Positions 51,612-60,602 of a stretch of 64,000 bases of DNA are shown here, in pieces (positions within the stretch are counted from its first letter, which is position 1; each line of letters starts with the position of its first letter). Below the pieces are notes generated by a model. That model searched no databases and was not told the DNA's origin. It saw nothing but the letters and a program-made list of their open reading frames with translations. Where the stretch lies: assembly GCF_001643235.1 (NCBI RefSeq), contig NZ_LQWY01000016.1:62001-126000 (forward strand). Reading direction: 5' to 3'. The DNA is from Domibacillus aminovorans. GTDB taxonomy: Bacteria; Bacillota; Bacilli; Bacillales; Domibacillaceae. Made by a program: the position numbers and the translations under genes.

Positions 51612-52340
51612 ATGCTTCATTTACTCGCATCTCATGCGTCTGTACGCAAATATAAAGATGAACCCATTTCAGATGAAACACTTCACGATTTAATAAGAGC
51701 AGCACAACATGCGGCCACATCCCATTTTGTGCAGGCGTATTCGATTGTCGACGTGACCGATCAGGACAAAAGGGACAAGCTGGCAGAGCTTTCAAGAAAT
51801 CCGGTCCAAATTATAGGAGCAGCACGCGCACTCGTTTTTTGTGCGGACTTAAAACGTCTTGATTACGCAGCGAAAAAACATGGAAAAACCATTGAAGCGG
51901 GCACGACGGAAAATTTCATGGTTTCGGTCATTGATACGGCGCTTCTTGCCCAAAATTTTGTCATCGCAGCGGAGTCAAAAGGCTATGGCATTTGCTACAT
52001 TGGCGGCGTGCGGAACAATCCAGAGCCGATCAGCGAACTGTTAGGGCTGCCCGATCATGTCATTCCATTGTTCGGTTTAACGCTCGGGGTGCCGGATGAA
52101 GCAAACGAAGTGAAACCGCGTCTTCCAGTTGAAGCAATTTTGCATACGAATGAATATGATGAAGTGAAATACGAACAGATTCTGTCGGAGTACGACGATG
52201 TCATTCGCGCCTATTATGCGAACCGTTCGACAAACAACAAGTCAGGGGGCTGGACGGAAGGTATGGCGGATTACTTATCTAAACCGCGCCGCGCGTACAT
52301 GATGGACTTTGTGAAATCAAAAGGCTTTTTGCAAAAGTGA
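51612..52340 (+). CDS. nfsA: Oxygen-insensitive NADPH nitroreductase (NfsA/NfrA family)
   Basis: A 242-residue FMN-dependent nitroreductase. The N-terminal HASVRKYKDEPI FMN-binding Arg motif, the central GYGICYIGGVRNNP segment and the C-terminal arm (KPRRAYMMDFVKSKGF) are typical of the NfsA/FRP group, which uses NADPH to reduce nitroaromatics, quinones or flavins. It is probably coupled to the small exporter gene before it, and the next gene's longest frame overlaps its stop by four bases. Confidence 0.9.
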   Translation: MLHLLASHASVRKYKDEPISDETLHDLIRAAQHAATSHFVQAYSIVDVTDQDKRDKLAELSRNPVQIIGAARALVFCADLKRLDYAAKKHGKTIEAGTTENFMVSVIDTALLAQNFVIAAESKGYGICYIGGVRNNPEPISELLGLPDHVIPLFGLTLGVPDEANEVKPRLPVEAILHTNEYDEVKYEQILSEYDDVIRAYYANRSTNNKSGGWTEGMADYLSKPRRAYMMDFVKSKGFLQK

Positions 52341-52354
52341 CCGGAGGAATGGAT

Positions 52355-53569
52355 ATGAATGAACAAATTCAGCAGTGGATTGATATGGTGCAAGATAAAT
52401 TTGGTCTAGGGTTGTTTACCCGTTATACAACGACGACAGGATATGAGAAAAATGATCTAAACGAGACAGATTACACGCTTACGATGGAATGGCTTCCGCC
52501 GGGTTTTGAAGACCGGACGGAAGAAGACTTAAATCCGGAAGGCACTGCGGTGATTGAAATAGATGTGAAAACAGGCCGGCTCAAAACAGCGATTTTCTCC
52601 GGTGGAAAAGCGCCGCAGCGGGGTCTTTCTTTTTTAACGGGTGACAAGGATGAAATCGTCCGCTGGATTGAGCAGGAAACGGGCTGGACGTACGGCGAAC
52701 AGTTTATTGATGCTGAATCGACGCACACCTTTTCATTTCGAACAGCGTATAAAGGGACGCCCCTTTCTCCAGAAGGCTCGATTCATGTGTCGCTTGATGA
52801 CGAGAAAAAACTCACATTTTATTCCACACAATTTTTCGCGCCAAGACAGGTACAGGAAGAAGAATTCACATTGATACTTGGAGATGTGGAAACAATCGCA
52901 TTTAACCGTTTGATCTTCTGTGAGGTACCGTCAAAAGACGAAGAAAAATGGTTGCCGGTGTACATCATCGACGAGCAGTTTATTTCAAACACGACCGGCG
53001 AACCGATGGAGGATGAGAGGGAAGCGTTCGAATGGAAAACGAAGAAGAACATGAAAGTAAAGCGAAAACTTATTCAATTTGCGCCCGCACCGATTGACGA
53101 AGAGACCATTTTTCACTTTCCGCCTCATCCGGACACAAAACCGATCACGAAAAAAGGACGCAGCAAAGTGATCGAGAACAGCGTGCGCTTTCTTCAAAGC
53201 TATTCGCCGAAAGAAAGCGGACAGTGGGTAATGACGGATATGAAGCGGAAAAACGGAATGATCGAAGTGGGACTGATGAACAAAACGGATATAACCGTTA
53301 TTCCGCGGACGTGGAAGCTCTTTTTCAATAAAGATTCATATGACGTTATCCACTATCAGGATAACAATTGGATGCATGATCAGTTTGAGGAGTATGAAAA
53401 AGCAGAAAAAGCATCGATTTCAAAAGAAGAAGCGTTTAAAAAAATCAAGCCTTATTTACAAATGAAACCGGTGTATGTATACGATGGTGAAACGTATCGA
53501 TTATGCGGACAAATGGATTGCCGGTCGGCCATTCATGCGGCAAACGGAGAGGTTATTCACTTCGATTGA
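52355..53569 (+). CDS. YcdB/YcdC-repeat-like protein, unknown function
   Basis: About 404 residues without a signal peptide. Two similar halves show PepSY/YcdB-type patterns: a conserved-sequence domain with TLTMEWLPPGFE and an IEIDVKTGRL strand pair, then a second with WKLFFNKDSYDVIHYQDNNW. CGGAGGA lies seven bases before ATG 52355, two codons after another ATG that is too close. YcdB-like domains usually occur in secreted proteins, so the lack of a signal here is unusual. It follows nfsA closely and may belong to the same operon. Confidence 0.65.
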   Translation: MNEQIQQWIDMVQDKFGLGLFTRYTTTTGYEKNDLNETDYTLTMEWLPPGFEDRTEEDLNPEGTAVIEIDVKTGRLKTAIFSGGKAPQRGLSFLTGDKDEIVRWIEQETGWTYGEQFIDAESTHTFSFRTAYKGTPLSPEGSIHVSLDDEKKLTFYSTQFFAPRQVQEEEFTLILGDVETIAFNRLIFCEVPSKDEEKWLPVYIIDEQFISNTTGEPMEDEREAFEWKTKKNMKVKRKLIQFAPAPIDEETIFHFPPHPDTKPITKKGRSKVIENSVRFLQSYSPKESGQWVMTDMKRKNGMIEVGLMNKTDITVIPRTWKLFFNKDSYDVIHYQDNNWMHDQFEEYEKAEKASISKEEAFKKIKPYLQMKPVYVYDGETYRLCGQMDCRSAIHAANGEVIHFD

Positions 53570-53872
53570 TGGATGAAAGGTATGTTATGTGATCACAGAA
53601 CATCCATCCTGAAATCGATCCGAACCATTGGAATGATACAAGCGGTACAGCATAGGTAAAGAAAGGACTTCCGGATATTTTAGAACGAAAAGGGTATCTT
53701 ATGCATAGTTTGATTGCTTCAACAGCGTTGAAGACGATCATGTTGCAGAAGGACAGCTGCCGAAATAAGAAGGATGATCTTGCATAATGGATTAAAAAAA
53801 GCGCTTGTTTTTTCAAAATAGCCCGTCTATAGTTAATAGGTAAAAACAACTGTAAAGACAGGAGTAAACAAG
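53570..53872 (+). promoter_or_regulatory. Gap with a vegetative promoter for the MFS gene
   Basis: TTGTTT (53805-53810), a 17-base spacer and TATAGT (53828-53833) lie 40 bases before the MFS start codon. The rest of the gap (53570-53800) holds no intact gene. One frame reads NIHPEIDPNHWNDTSG before a stop, then another continues, so a decayed gene is possible but unproved. Confidence 0.5.
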
Positions 53873-55072
53873 ATGGCAGAAAAGACTGTTTCACAGAAGA
53901 AGCTGCTCGGTGTGGCGGGTCTTGGCTGGATGTTTGATGCGATGGATGTCGGGATGCTGTCGTTTGTCATCGCAGCATTGAAAGCAGACTGGGATTTAAC
54001 ACCGCAGCAGATGGGCTGGATCGGCAGTGTGAATTCGATCGGAATGGCAGTCGGTGCGCTTGTGTTCGGGGTATTCGCGGACCGCGTCGGCCGGAAAAAT
54101 ATATTCATCATTACTTTGCTCATGTTTTCACTTGCGAGCGGCCTATCTGCCCTTACGACGACGCTTGCTGCTTTTTTAATTTTACGTTTTTTCGTCGGAA
54201 TGGGGCTTGGAGGCGAGCTGCCGGTGGCGTCAACGCTCGTATCGGAAAGTGTGCCAGCGAAAGATCGCGGGAGAGTCGTTGTCTTGCTTGAAAGTTTCTG
54301 GGCATTCGGATGGCTGCTAGCAGCGGTCATTTCCTATTTCGTCATTCCGTCATACGGATGGCAGGCAGCGCTTGTGATTGGGGCTGTGCCGGCCGTTTAT
54401 GCGTTGTATTTGCGATTAAAGCTGCCGGATTCGCCAGCATTTTCACCGTCTAAAGCAGAAAAACGGACCATTGGACAAAATATGAGCGACGTCTGGTCGA
54501 AAAAGTATTCGCGTTCGACGCTCGTCCTATGGGTCGTCTGGTTTACGGTTGTGTTTTCCTATTATGGCATGTTTCTCTGGCTGCCAAGTGTCATGGTTAT
54601 AAAAGGGTTTAGCATGATTCAAAGCTTTGAATATGTGCTCATCATGACATTGGCGCAGCTGCCAGGTTATTTTAGCGCTGCCTGGCTTATTGAACGGGCC
54701 GGACGGAAGTTTGTTTTAGTGACGTATTTGCTCGGAACAGCCGCTTCAGCACTCGTGTTTGGAAATGCGGAGTCGACGTCGATTTTGATAGTGTCAGGGA
54801 TGTTATTATCATTCTTTAATCTTGGTGCATGGGGTGCGCTATATGCGTACACGCCGGAGCAATATCCGGCGGTCATTCGCGGGACAGGCACAGGAATGGC
54901 TGCAGCAGTCGGCCGAATCGGTGGAATTTTAGGTCCGCTTCTTGTCGGATCGCTCGTTGCGTCCGGCCAGTCGATCGGCTTTATTTTTGGTTTGTTTTGC
55001 GCGAGTATCGTCATCGGCGTCATCGTACTAGCAGCACTCGGCCGGGAAACAAAACAAGTGGAACTGGAGTAG
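53873..55072 (+). CDS. naiP: MFS transporter (NaiP/YceI-like)
   Basis: A 399-residue protein with twelve hydrophobic segments. The MFS signature GVFADRVGRKN lies after the second helix and RFFVGMGLGGELPVASTLVSE in helices 4-5, as in the aromatic-acid/sugar symporter group. Length and the DAMDVGMLSFVIAAL start resemble B. subtilis NaiP (YceI), a nicotinate transporter. The ATG follows AGGAG, and the product is a proton-coupled importer. Substrate assignment to niacin is by resemblance only. Confidence 0.75.
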   Translation: MAEKTVSQKKLLGVAGLGWMFDAMDVGMLSFVIAALKADWDLTPQQMGWIGSVNSIGMAVGALVFGVFADRVGRKNIFIITLLMFSLASGLSALTTTLAAFLILRFFVGMGLGGELPVASTLVSESVPAKDRGRVVVLLESFWAFGWLLAAVISYFVIPSYGWQAALVIGAVPAVYALYLRLKLPDSPAFSPSKAEKRTIGQNMSDVWSKKYSRSTLVLWVVWFTVVFSYYGMFLWLPSVMVIKGFSMIQSFEYVLIMTLAQLPGYFSAAWLIERAGRKFVLVTYLLGTAASALVFGNAESTSILIVSGMLLSFFNLGAWGALYAYTPEQYPAVIRGTGTGMAAAVGRIGGILGPLLVGSLVASGQSIGFIFGLFCASIVIGVIVLAALGRETKQVELE

Positions 55073-55110
55073 CATGTGGGGAAACGGAGTAACGGGTTCG
55101 AAAACTGAGT

Positions 55111-55153
55111 AAATCAACAAACACTTCGCTGGCGGCGAGGTGTTTATTGATTT
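55111..55153 (+). terminator. Long imperfect hairpin after the MFS gene
   Basis: A 19-bp stem with two mismatched or wobble positions (55111-55129 with 55135-55153) ends in a TTTATTGATTT tract. Confidence 0.65.
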
Positions 55154-55218
55154 AGATGGAACGTTGTCGGGAAAAGAAGTACAATGATGGTGAGAAAAAG
55201 TAGAAAGAAGGCGGCGAT

Positions 55219-55296
55219 ATGTTTACGATTATTGGAATTATTGTTTTACTCATTGTACTTACTGTAACAATAATGAACCGGACAAAAAGCGGGTAA
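55219..55296 (+). CDS. 25-residue single-pass membrane peptide
   Basis: The ATG at 55219 follows a GAAGGCGG-like site and opens a 25-codon frame: about 18 hydrophobic residues (Ile/Val/Leu/Thr) and a basic NRTKSG tail. A canonical terminator (stem 55292-55300 with 55306-55314, then a T run) overlaps the stop codon, which argues for a genuine small gene. Its role is unknown. Confidence 0.5.
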   Translation: MFTIIGIIVLLIVLTVTIMNRTKSG

Positions 55297-55325
55297 GTTC
55301 AATAGGAACTTGCCTGTTTTTTTAT
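55292..55325 (+). terminator. Terminator of the 25-residue gene
   Basis: A 9-bp stem with one G-U pair, a 5-base loop and seven T. The stop codon at 55294-55296 lies in the left arm. Confidence 0.8.
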
Positions 55326-55455
55326 GGATATAATCAACGGTGTTATATTTCACGCTTTAATCGAACTGTAATGTGATTTAATCCACCTGTTATACGCATG
55401 TAATCGGGAGCAGTTATACTTGCCTCAAGAGAATGCGAAAGGGGCATATGCTGAA

Positions 55456-55569
55456 ATGGAATTCTTTCTAATAATGTTTATTACATTCATCCTTGCGATA
55501 GCGATTGCCAGCGGCGGACTTCATCTATTATTTAAACAAATAAATAATTACTTAAATCAACAGCGATAA
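55456..55569 (+). CDS. 37-residue membrane peptide
   Basis: An ATG at 55456, 11 bases after AAAGGGG, opens a 37-codon frame with one hydrophobic helix (FFLIMFITFILAIAIA) and a polar Asn/Gln-rich tail. A strong terminator follows within four bases of the stop. The function is unknown. Confidence 0.5.
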   Translation: MEFFLIMFITFILAIAIASGGLHLLFKQINNYLNQQR

Positions 55570-55571
55570 TC

Positions 55572-55607
55572 AAAACCGCCAGAATGCGACAATCTGGCGG
55601 TTTTTTT
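55572..55607. terminator. Bidirectional terminator between two small membrane protein genes
   Basis: An 11-bp GC-rich stem (55573-55583 with 55593-55603) is followed by seven T on the plus strand. The minus-strand gene ends at its edge. Confidence 0.85.
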
Positions 55608-55849
55608 CATGCAAGAAAAGCGAAATAAAATGTCGCGAAGAAAGCGAGTACAAAAATAATGACGAAAGCGACACGCTGCTGCTTTTTTGCTTTTTTCATC
55701 AGCACATCTTCAAATGTCATAAAAATAGCGATGACAGCGATTAAAAGCGCAAACCGGCTCCAGCCGTCAGGATACGCCATGATGCCGTAGACAAGCGCGA
55801 AAATAATGAGTACAATCCGGTAGATAAGCCGGAATTTCGATGAAGCCAA
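55607..55849 (-). CDS. 80-residue membrane protein, unknown
   Basis: This small protein has three predicted hydrophobic helices (YRIVLIIFALVYGIMAY, FALLIAVIAIFMTF and VAFVIIFVLAFFATFYFAFLA) and a basic loop KKAKKQQR. It starts with TTG about ten bases after AAAGGA. It is convergent with the 37-residue gene and divergent from the MEDS kinase. No family is recognised. Confidence 0.6.
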   Translation of the reverse strand: MASSKFRLIYRIVLIIFALVYGIMAYPDGWSRFALLIAVIAIFMTFEDVLMKKAKKQQRVAFVIIFVLAFFATFYFAFLA

Positions 55850-55983
55850 ACGATCACGTCCTTTTTTTTATCGTAATTGATTTTTATGCAAATGTACACA
55901 TTAAGGTGCATGCTGTCGTCTATGTACGAAAAAAGATGATCGTGATAAAATGAAGAAAAAACCCCAAGAATGAGGGATCGAAT

Positions 55984-57681
55984 ATGGAAAGTACGAATCA
56001 TATCGTGCATCCGAGAGTGGCGTTGACAAAAAATATGGAGCTCATGAGTGGCTCACATTTATTATATATCTATTCCGATCAAGAGAAATATATTGAAAAT
56101 GCCGTGTCTTTTCTTACAACGGGTCTTGAACTAGGACATGGTGTTGTCGTCATTGAACATCCGCTCACGTATGAGGCGTTCAAATCGTCTCTCACTGTAA
56201 AAGGGTTCAGTCAGGAGCAGCTGGACACGATTATTTTTGCGAATAATGAAGAATTTTACGATATACACAAATCATTTGATATACCAGCCATTGTTCAAAC
56301 CTTTTCAGCATTGATTGAACCGTATCTTGATCAAGATATACCTGTTCGTACATGGGCAAAGGTAAGATGGGGGGAGAATCAATGCTGTTTACAAGAGCTG
56401 CTTTCATCTTTTGAAAAACGGGCAGATCAATTGATTGAGCCGCTTCGTTTATTTTCAGTCTGTGTGTATAACGGAGGTGAGTTGTCTGCAGATATTCATA
56501 TAGAAATGATGAAAAGTCATCCGTATATGATGACGGATACAGAGCTGTTGCCTTCCATGTTTTATAAGAACCTCGTGCATGCACCATCCCTGTGGATGGA
56601 AGAACAGTTAAAAGGAAAAATCACCTATTTAAATGAAGAGTATCGACTGCTCAACTCTTCTTATAAAAATTTAATTGAAGAAATGCCCGATGCGATGTTT
56701 ATTATATCGGATTTTCAGATTGTTGATAGCAACCGAGCGGCTTCTCAGTTGTTTGAATGTGAAAAAGATCAATTTCAAGGTGAATCGATTTTCAATCTCT
56801 TTCACCCGGCGTATCATGAGCTTATTCGAAGCCGGTTAAATCGTGTGAAAAATGGTGAGAAACTGTCAGTTACAGAAATGAAAGCGAAAACATATAAAAA
56901 CAATCTCATCGATTTGGAGACGATTAGCTTTCCTTTCACATATAGCGCTTCGAATACAAATATGAATATGGCGATTGTCCATTTACGCAATATTCAAGAA
57001 CGGAAAGAGCTTCAAAAACTCGCTATAAAATCGGGAAAGTTAGGTATTGCCGGGCAGCTTGCTGCGAGCATCGCCCATGAAATACGTAACCCGCTTACTT
57101 CTATTAAAGGATTTATAAAACTCGCTAAAGAAGGCTCGTTAGATAGTGAACATTACAGCATTATTGAAGAGGAAATTGACCGGATTGAAACGATTGCCAG
57201 TGAACTATTAGTACTTGGGAAACCACTTTCTCTAGAAATTCAAACGTGCAACGTAGGTAAAATGCTGAGCGACGTCTGTATACTCCTTCAGTCACAAGCC
57301 GTCATGAAACGTATTGAAATAAAATGTGATGTAGAGGAGAATTGTCTAGTTCGCTGTAATGACGGACAAATGAAGCAAATCTTTATTAATTTTATTAAAA
57401 ATGCGATTGAGGCGATGAATGACGGCGGCGTGATCCATACGTCGGTGAGTGCACAAAACGGACTAATTGTTATTGTGATTCAAGATGAAGGGAAAGGGAT
57501 TCCAGACAGCATTATGGAGAAAATTGGCGAGCCGTTTTATTCGACGAAAGATAGCGGTACGGGTCTCGGATTGATGGTATGTTTCAATATTGTGGAGCAG
57601 TACGAAGGGAAAATCCAAGTGCGTTCGCAAATCGATAAAGGTACGACGTTTACCATCAGTTTTCCGGCAGTGAGGGAATAA
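55984..57681 (+). CDS. MEDS-domain sensor histidine kinase (sporulation-kinase type)
   Basis: A 565-residue cytoplasmic kinase without transmembrane segments. Residues about 15-175 form a MEDS/DcmR-like sensory domain (HLLYIYSDQEKYIENAVSFLTTGL). A PAS domain lies at about 225-335, HisKA with His365 in SIAHEIRNPLTS, and a GHKL ATPase with FINFIKNAIEAM and DEGKGIP. The HEIRNPLTSIKGF phosphorylation site is of the KinA-KinE type that feeds the Spo0A phosphorelay, and no response regulator gene is adjacent. Its role in sporulation is therefore likely but inferred. Confidence 0.88.
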   Translation: MESTNHIVHPRVALTKNMELMSGSHLLYIYSDQEKYIENAVSFLTTGLELGHGVVVIEHPLTYEAFKSSLTVKGFSQEQLDTIIFANNEEFYDIHKSFDIPAIVQTFSALIEPYLDQDIPVRTWAKVRWGENQCCLQELLSSFEKRADQLIEPLRLFSVCVYNGGELSADIHIEMMKSHPYMMTDTELLPSMFYKNLVHAPSLWMEEQLKGKITYLNEEYRLLNSSYKNLIEEMPDAMFIISDFQIVDSNRAASQLFECEKDQFQGESIFNLFHPAYHELIRSRLNRVKNGEKLSVTEMKAKTYKNNLIDLETISFPFTYSASNTNMNMAIVHLRNIQERKELQKLAIKSGKLGIAGQLAASIAHEIRNPLTSIKGFIKLAKEGSLDSEHYSIIEEEIDRIETIASELLVLGKPLSLEIQTCNVGKMLSDVCILLQSQAVMKRIEIKCDVEENCLVRCNDGQMKQIFINFIKNAIEAMNDGGVIHTSVSAQNGLIVIVIQDEGKGIPDSIMEKIGEPFYSTKDSGTGLGLMVCFNIVEQYEGKIQVRSQIDKGTTFTISFPAVRE

Positions 57682-57736
57682 ATGATCAAAGTCTGGACAT
57701 CATGCTAAAGAATCCAAATGAGATGGAGGATGAAGC

Positions 57737-58270
57737 ATGAAAAAAGAATGGTTTATCTTTATTGGTTTATTGTCTATTGTCATAATGAGCGGCTGTCAAT
57801 CGCTTCCGGTCGGGAGCATAACGAAGCCAGCGGTGAGCGCTCAAGTGATGAATTCAGACGGTGAGATCATTGGCCAAGCGGTTTTTTCTGAAATAAAAAA
57901 AGGGGTGGAGATTCATGTGACAGCTGAAAAGCTGGAACCGGGGACGAAAGCCATTCATATTCATGAAACCGGTAAATGTGACCCGCCTGATTTTAAAACA
58001 GCGGGCGCCCACTTTAATCCAGCAGGCAAGGAACATGGTTTTCATAACCCGAAAGGCTTTCACGCAGGCGATTTGCCGAATATAAAGGTAACGGAATCGG
58101 GGAAAGTCGACGTGAAGATTGTGGCACCGGGTGTTAAGCTTGGGACTGATTCATTGCTTGATACAGATGGGAGCGCGCTCATTATTCACGAAAAAGCCGA
58201 TGACTACAAAACAGATCCAGCAGGAAACTCAGGAAACCGAATTGCCTGCGCAGCCATTCAAGAAGCTTGA
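57737..58270 (+). CDS. sodC: Cu/Zn superoxide dismutase lipoprotein
   Basis: A 177-residue protein with a lipoprotein signal (MSGC) followed by the SodC fold. Copper ligands His74, His76, His92 and His151, the zinc set His92, His100 or His103, His109 and Asp112, the disulfide Cys pair and the guiding Arg168 are all present. It should therefore be an active dismutase on the outer face of the membrane. The B. subtilis homologue YojM is reported to lack complete copper ligation, so this one differs. It is a single gene with a terminator overlapping its stop codon. Confidence 0.9.
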   Translation: MKKEWFIFIGLLSIVIMSGCQSLPVGSITKPAVSAQVMNSDGEIIGQAVFSEIKKGVEIHVTAEKLEPGTKAIHIHETGKCDPPDFKTAGAHFNPAGKEHGFHNPKGFHAGDLPNIKVTESGKVDVKIVAPGVKLGTDSLLDTDGSALIIHEKADDYKTDPAGNSGNRIACAAIQEA

Positions 58271-58298
58271 AGAGGTATTCTCTCTTCAAGCTTTTTTC
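58263..58298 (+). terminator. Terminator overlapping the sodC stop codon
   Basis: A 12-bp stem (58263-58274 with 58282-58293, 7-base loop) is followed by six T. TGA 58268-58270 is inside the left arm. Confidence 0.85.
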
Positions 58299-58327
58299 AC
58301 TCTAATTTCATCTGCATGTAGTATAAA
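58295..58327 (+). promoter_or_regulatory. Response-regulator direct repeat and promoter of the two-component operon
   Basis: TTTCACT (58295-58301) and TTTCATC (58306-58312) start exactly 11 bp apart, one helical turn, and a TATAAA -10 box (58322-58327) begins nine bases after the second. The same repeat occurs before htrA and before the gene at 61890, suggesting autoregulation by the OmpR-family regulator encoded here. Confidence 0.65.
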
Positions 58328-58354
58328 ATAGAGAGTGAAAGGAAGTGGATCAGG

Positions 58355-59038
58355 GTGAATATTTTGCTTGCGGAAGATGATGTGCAGCTAGGCGAATTGA
58401 TCTGTTTCATGTTGAAAAAGAAAGGCGGATATAAAGTTGATTGGGTAAAAGAAGGGGAAGATGCGTATGATTATGCGCGTGTGGCGCATTATGATGTGCT
58501 CATTTTGGACTGGATGATGCCGAATGGCAACGGGGTCGATGTGTGCCGCGATTTGCGCCGTGATGGGTATTCAAGTGCGATTTTAATGCTGACAGCGAAA
58601 GATGCGGTGGAAGACCGGATTGCAGGACTCGATTCAGGAGCGGACGATTATCTCGTCAAGCCGTTTGAAATTGATGAATTGCTCGCTCGAATCCGTGCCT
58701 TGACGCGCCGGAATTATGCACCGATCATTGAAGAAACGGTGTCGATTCAAGGAATTGAACTGAACCGGAACAGCCAGACGATACATAAAAGTGATGATTC
58801 CATTCAGTTAAGTCCGCGTGAATTTCAGCTCCTTGATTTGCTCGTGCAAAATAAAGGGCAAGTGCTGACGCGTGACGTTATGTTGGACCGTATTTGGGGA
58901 TATGACACGGATGTGACGACCAAAACGATTGATGCGACCGTGAAGCTTTTGCGTAAAAAACTGGATATGTTAGGGTCACAGGACATCATTCAAAGCATAA
59001 GAGGAGTCGGTTATAAAGTTGAAGAATTCGTTCTTTAA
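58355..59038 (+). CDS. OmpR-family response regulator (envelope-stress type)
   Basis: 227 residues with receiver acidic residues EDD (7-9), phosphoacceptor Asp52 in LILDWMMP, Lys in LVKPFE, and a C-terminal winged helix (RIWGYDTDVTTKTIDATVKLLRKKL). It starts with GTG. It overlaps the kinase gene by 20 bases. The TTTCAYY direct repeats at its own promoter, at htrA and at 61816 have the 11-bp spacing expected for an OmpR-type dimer bound head-to-tail. It is the likely master of an htrA regulon. Confidence 0.88.
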   Translation: MNILLAEDDVQLGELICFMLKKKGGYKVDWVKEGEDAYDYARVAHYDVLILDWMMPNGNGVDVCRDLRRDGYSSAILMLTAKDAVEDRIAGLDSGADDYLVKPFEIDELLARIRALTRRNYAPIIEETVSIQGIELNRNSQTIHKSDDSIQLSPREFQLLDLLVQNKGQVLTRDVMLDRIWGYDTDVTTKTIDATVKLLRKKLDMLGSQDIIQSIRGVGYKVEEFVL

Positions 59039-60416
59039 ACGCAGCGATCAAGATTTATTTAAAGGCACACAAACGAAATTAACGATGAAGTACAGCGGCT
59101 TGCTTCTCCTGTTTCTCCTGTTATTTATCGTTATCGTATACACACTTCTTTACGTGGTGATTTTACGTGATCAGCATCGTGAATTAGAAGGTTTGACCCG
59201 TCAGGAAACACGGATTATTAGCGATTATTTAGCCGAAAGTGCCCGCAATGAATTACGGGGGCTTAGCAGCCAGGAGCTCGTACTTGCCGGTGTGGACCAG
59301 TTTTTTTACTACGTAGTTGATTCGAATGGGAACCTTGTCATGGGCAGTGAAACGATGCCGCACATGCGGGAAGAACTTCTCGCCCTCGTCGCAGGATGGG
59401 TGCCACAGAGGAATCAAATTCGCGAAGAAACGCTGAAAGTAACGTTTCGGGAACGTAAGCTTGGCGGTGAACAGATTGATAACCCGCCTGCTTCCGTTAA
59501 TGTCCGGCTCATGATTGACGGCAGCCCGCTTTTTTATAACGATCGGTTTATTGGCATGATTTATATCGGAAAAGACATTTCATTTGCGTATCAGTTGTTT
59601 GACTGGCTTTTGATTGTGCTCATCGGTCTAGCTATTTTATTCGCTGGTGTGGCGATTTTGATGAGCTACATGATGTCGAAAAAAGCAATGGAGCCGATTT
59701 CAACGGCTTTTCACCGGCAGAAAGAGTTTGTCGGTGATGCATCGCATGAATTACGTACGCCTCTTAGCGTCATGCTGTCATCGATTGATGCGTTGGAAAT
59801 GACTGACGGTGTCGAAGAAGATCCATTTGCTAGGAAACTATTAAAAAACATGAAGTCGGAAGTGAAGCGGATGACCGGTCTTGTGAGTGATTTGCTCATG
59901 CTGGCACGGGCGGATTCCGGTGTAGTTAAACAGTCGCATGAATTGATTGATTTACATGTTGAGGCGAGAAATGTGATTGAATCATTGACGCCTCATGCCG
60001 AAGCAAATCGCATTGTGTTTCATTTACATGCACCGGATGAAATCAATGTGATCGGCGACAGAGAGAGAATCAAGCAGCTTTTGTATATATTACTTGATAA
60101 TGCGGTGAAATATTCACCAGACGGAGGCAATGTGGCGCTGACATTGTCGAAGGAAGAGCGAGAGTGGAGGATATCCGTAAAAGATGAAGGCATTGGCATT
60201 CATCCTGATGAGCAGGTCCGTATCTTTGATCGCTTTTACCGCTCTGATAAATCAAGAACACGAGCGCTTGGCGGCCATGGGCTTGGCTTATCGATTGCGA
60301 AGTGGATTGTTGATATTCACAAGGGAACGATCAGCGTCGAAAGTGAACTGAATAAAGGAAGCACCTTTACGGTGAACATTCCACTAGATCAAGTGGTCTC
60401 AAAAGCGAGGAAGTAA
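59019..60416 (+). CDS. Sensor histidine kinase (CssS/CiaH-like context)
   Basis: 465 residues: a transmembrane helix at about 25-48, an extracytoplasmic domain of about 150 residues, a second helix at about 192-215, and a HAMP-like linker. His243 in DASHELRTPLSVML is followed by a GHKL ATPase (ILLDNAVKYSP, DEGIGIHP, GGHGLGLSIAK). It starts with TTG inside the regulator gene, after AGAGGAG. Because HtrA lies directly downstream, it probably senses misfolded secreted protein or wall damage, as CssS does in Bacillus and CiaH in streptococci. Confidence 0.87.
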   Translation: MKNSFFKRSDQDLFKGTQTKLTMKYSGLLLLFLLLFIVIVYTLLYVVILRDQHRELEGLTRQETRIISDYLAESARNELRGLSSQELVLAGVDQFFYYVVDSNGNLVMGSETMPHMREELLALVAGWVPQRNQIREETLKVTFRERKLGGEQIDNPPASVNVRLMIDGSPLFYNDRFIGMIYIGKDISFAYQLFDWLLIVLIGLAILFAGVAILMSYMMSKKAMEPISTAFHRQKEFVGDASHELRTPLSVMLSSIDALEMTDGVEEDPFARKLLKNMKSEVKRMTGLVSDLLMLARADSGVVKQSHELIDLHVEARNVIESLTPHAEANRIVFHLHAPDEINVIGDRERIKQLLYILLDNAVKYSPDGGNVALTLSKEEREWRISVKDEGIGIHPDEQVRIFDRFYRSDKSRTRALGGHGLGLSIAKWIVDIHKGTISVESELNKGSTFTVNIPLDQVVSKARK

Positions 60417-60439
60417 TGGGCTTTTGAGACCGCTTTTTG
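60392..60439 (+). terminator. Terminator overlapping the kinase stop codon
   Basis: A 15-bp stem (60392-60406 with 60420-60434, one G-U pair) is followed by five T. The TAA stop lies in the loop, so htrA needs its own promoter. Confidence 0.85.
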
Positions 60440-60528
60440 TTATGGCGGGATGATCTTAAAATTAGGCGTTTTCCTGCCGTTGCAGCAGGGAATTCCGTCG
60501 TAAACAAAATTTTAAAATCGTGTTCTCC

Positions 60529-60561
60529 TTTCACCGTGTTTTCATTTTTCTTTTTTACAAT
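60529..60561 (+). promoter_or_regulatory. Response-regulator direct repeat and promoter of htrA
   Basis: TTTCACC (60529-60535) and TTTCATT (60540-60546) start 11 bp apart. A TACAAT -10 box (60556-60561) begins nine bases after the repeat, so the repeat takes the place of the -35 region. This is the same arrangement as at 58295. Confidence 0.65.
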
Positions 60562-60602
60562 GAAGTCAGATCATATGAGACGAATAAAAGGAGCGGGTAA
60601 AG

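Noticed and set aside
53553-53894. Minus-strand frame of 113 codons between the YcdB-like and MFS genes
   Set aside because: No ribosome binding site, its start lies within the MFS coding region, and the product has no recognisable domain. The plus-strand promoter fits the region better.
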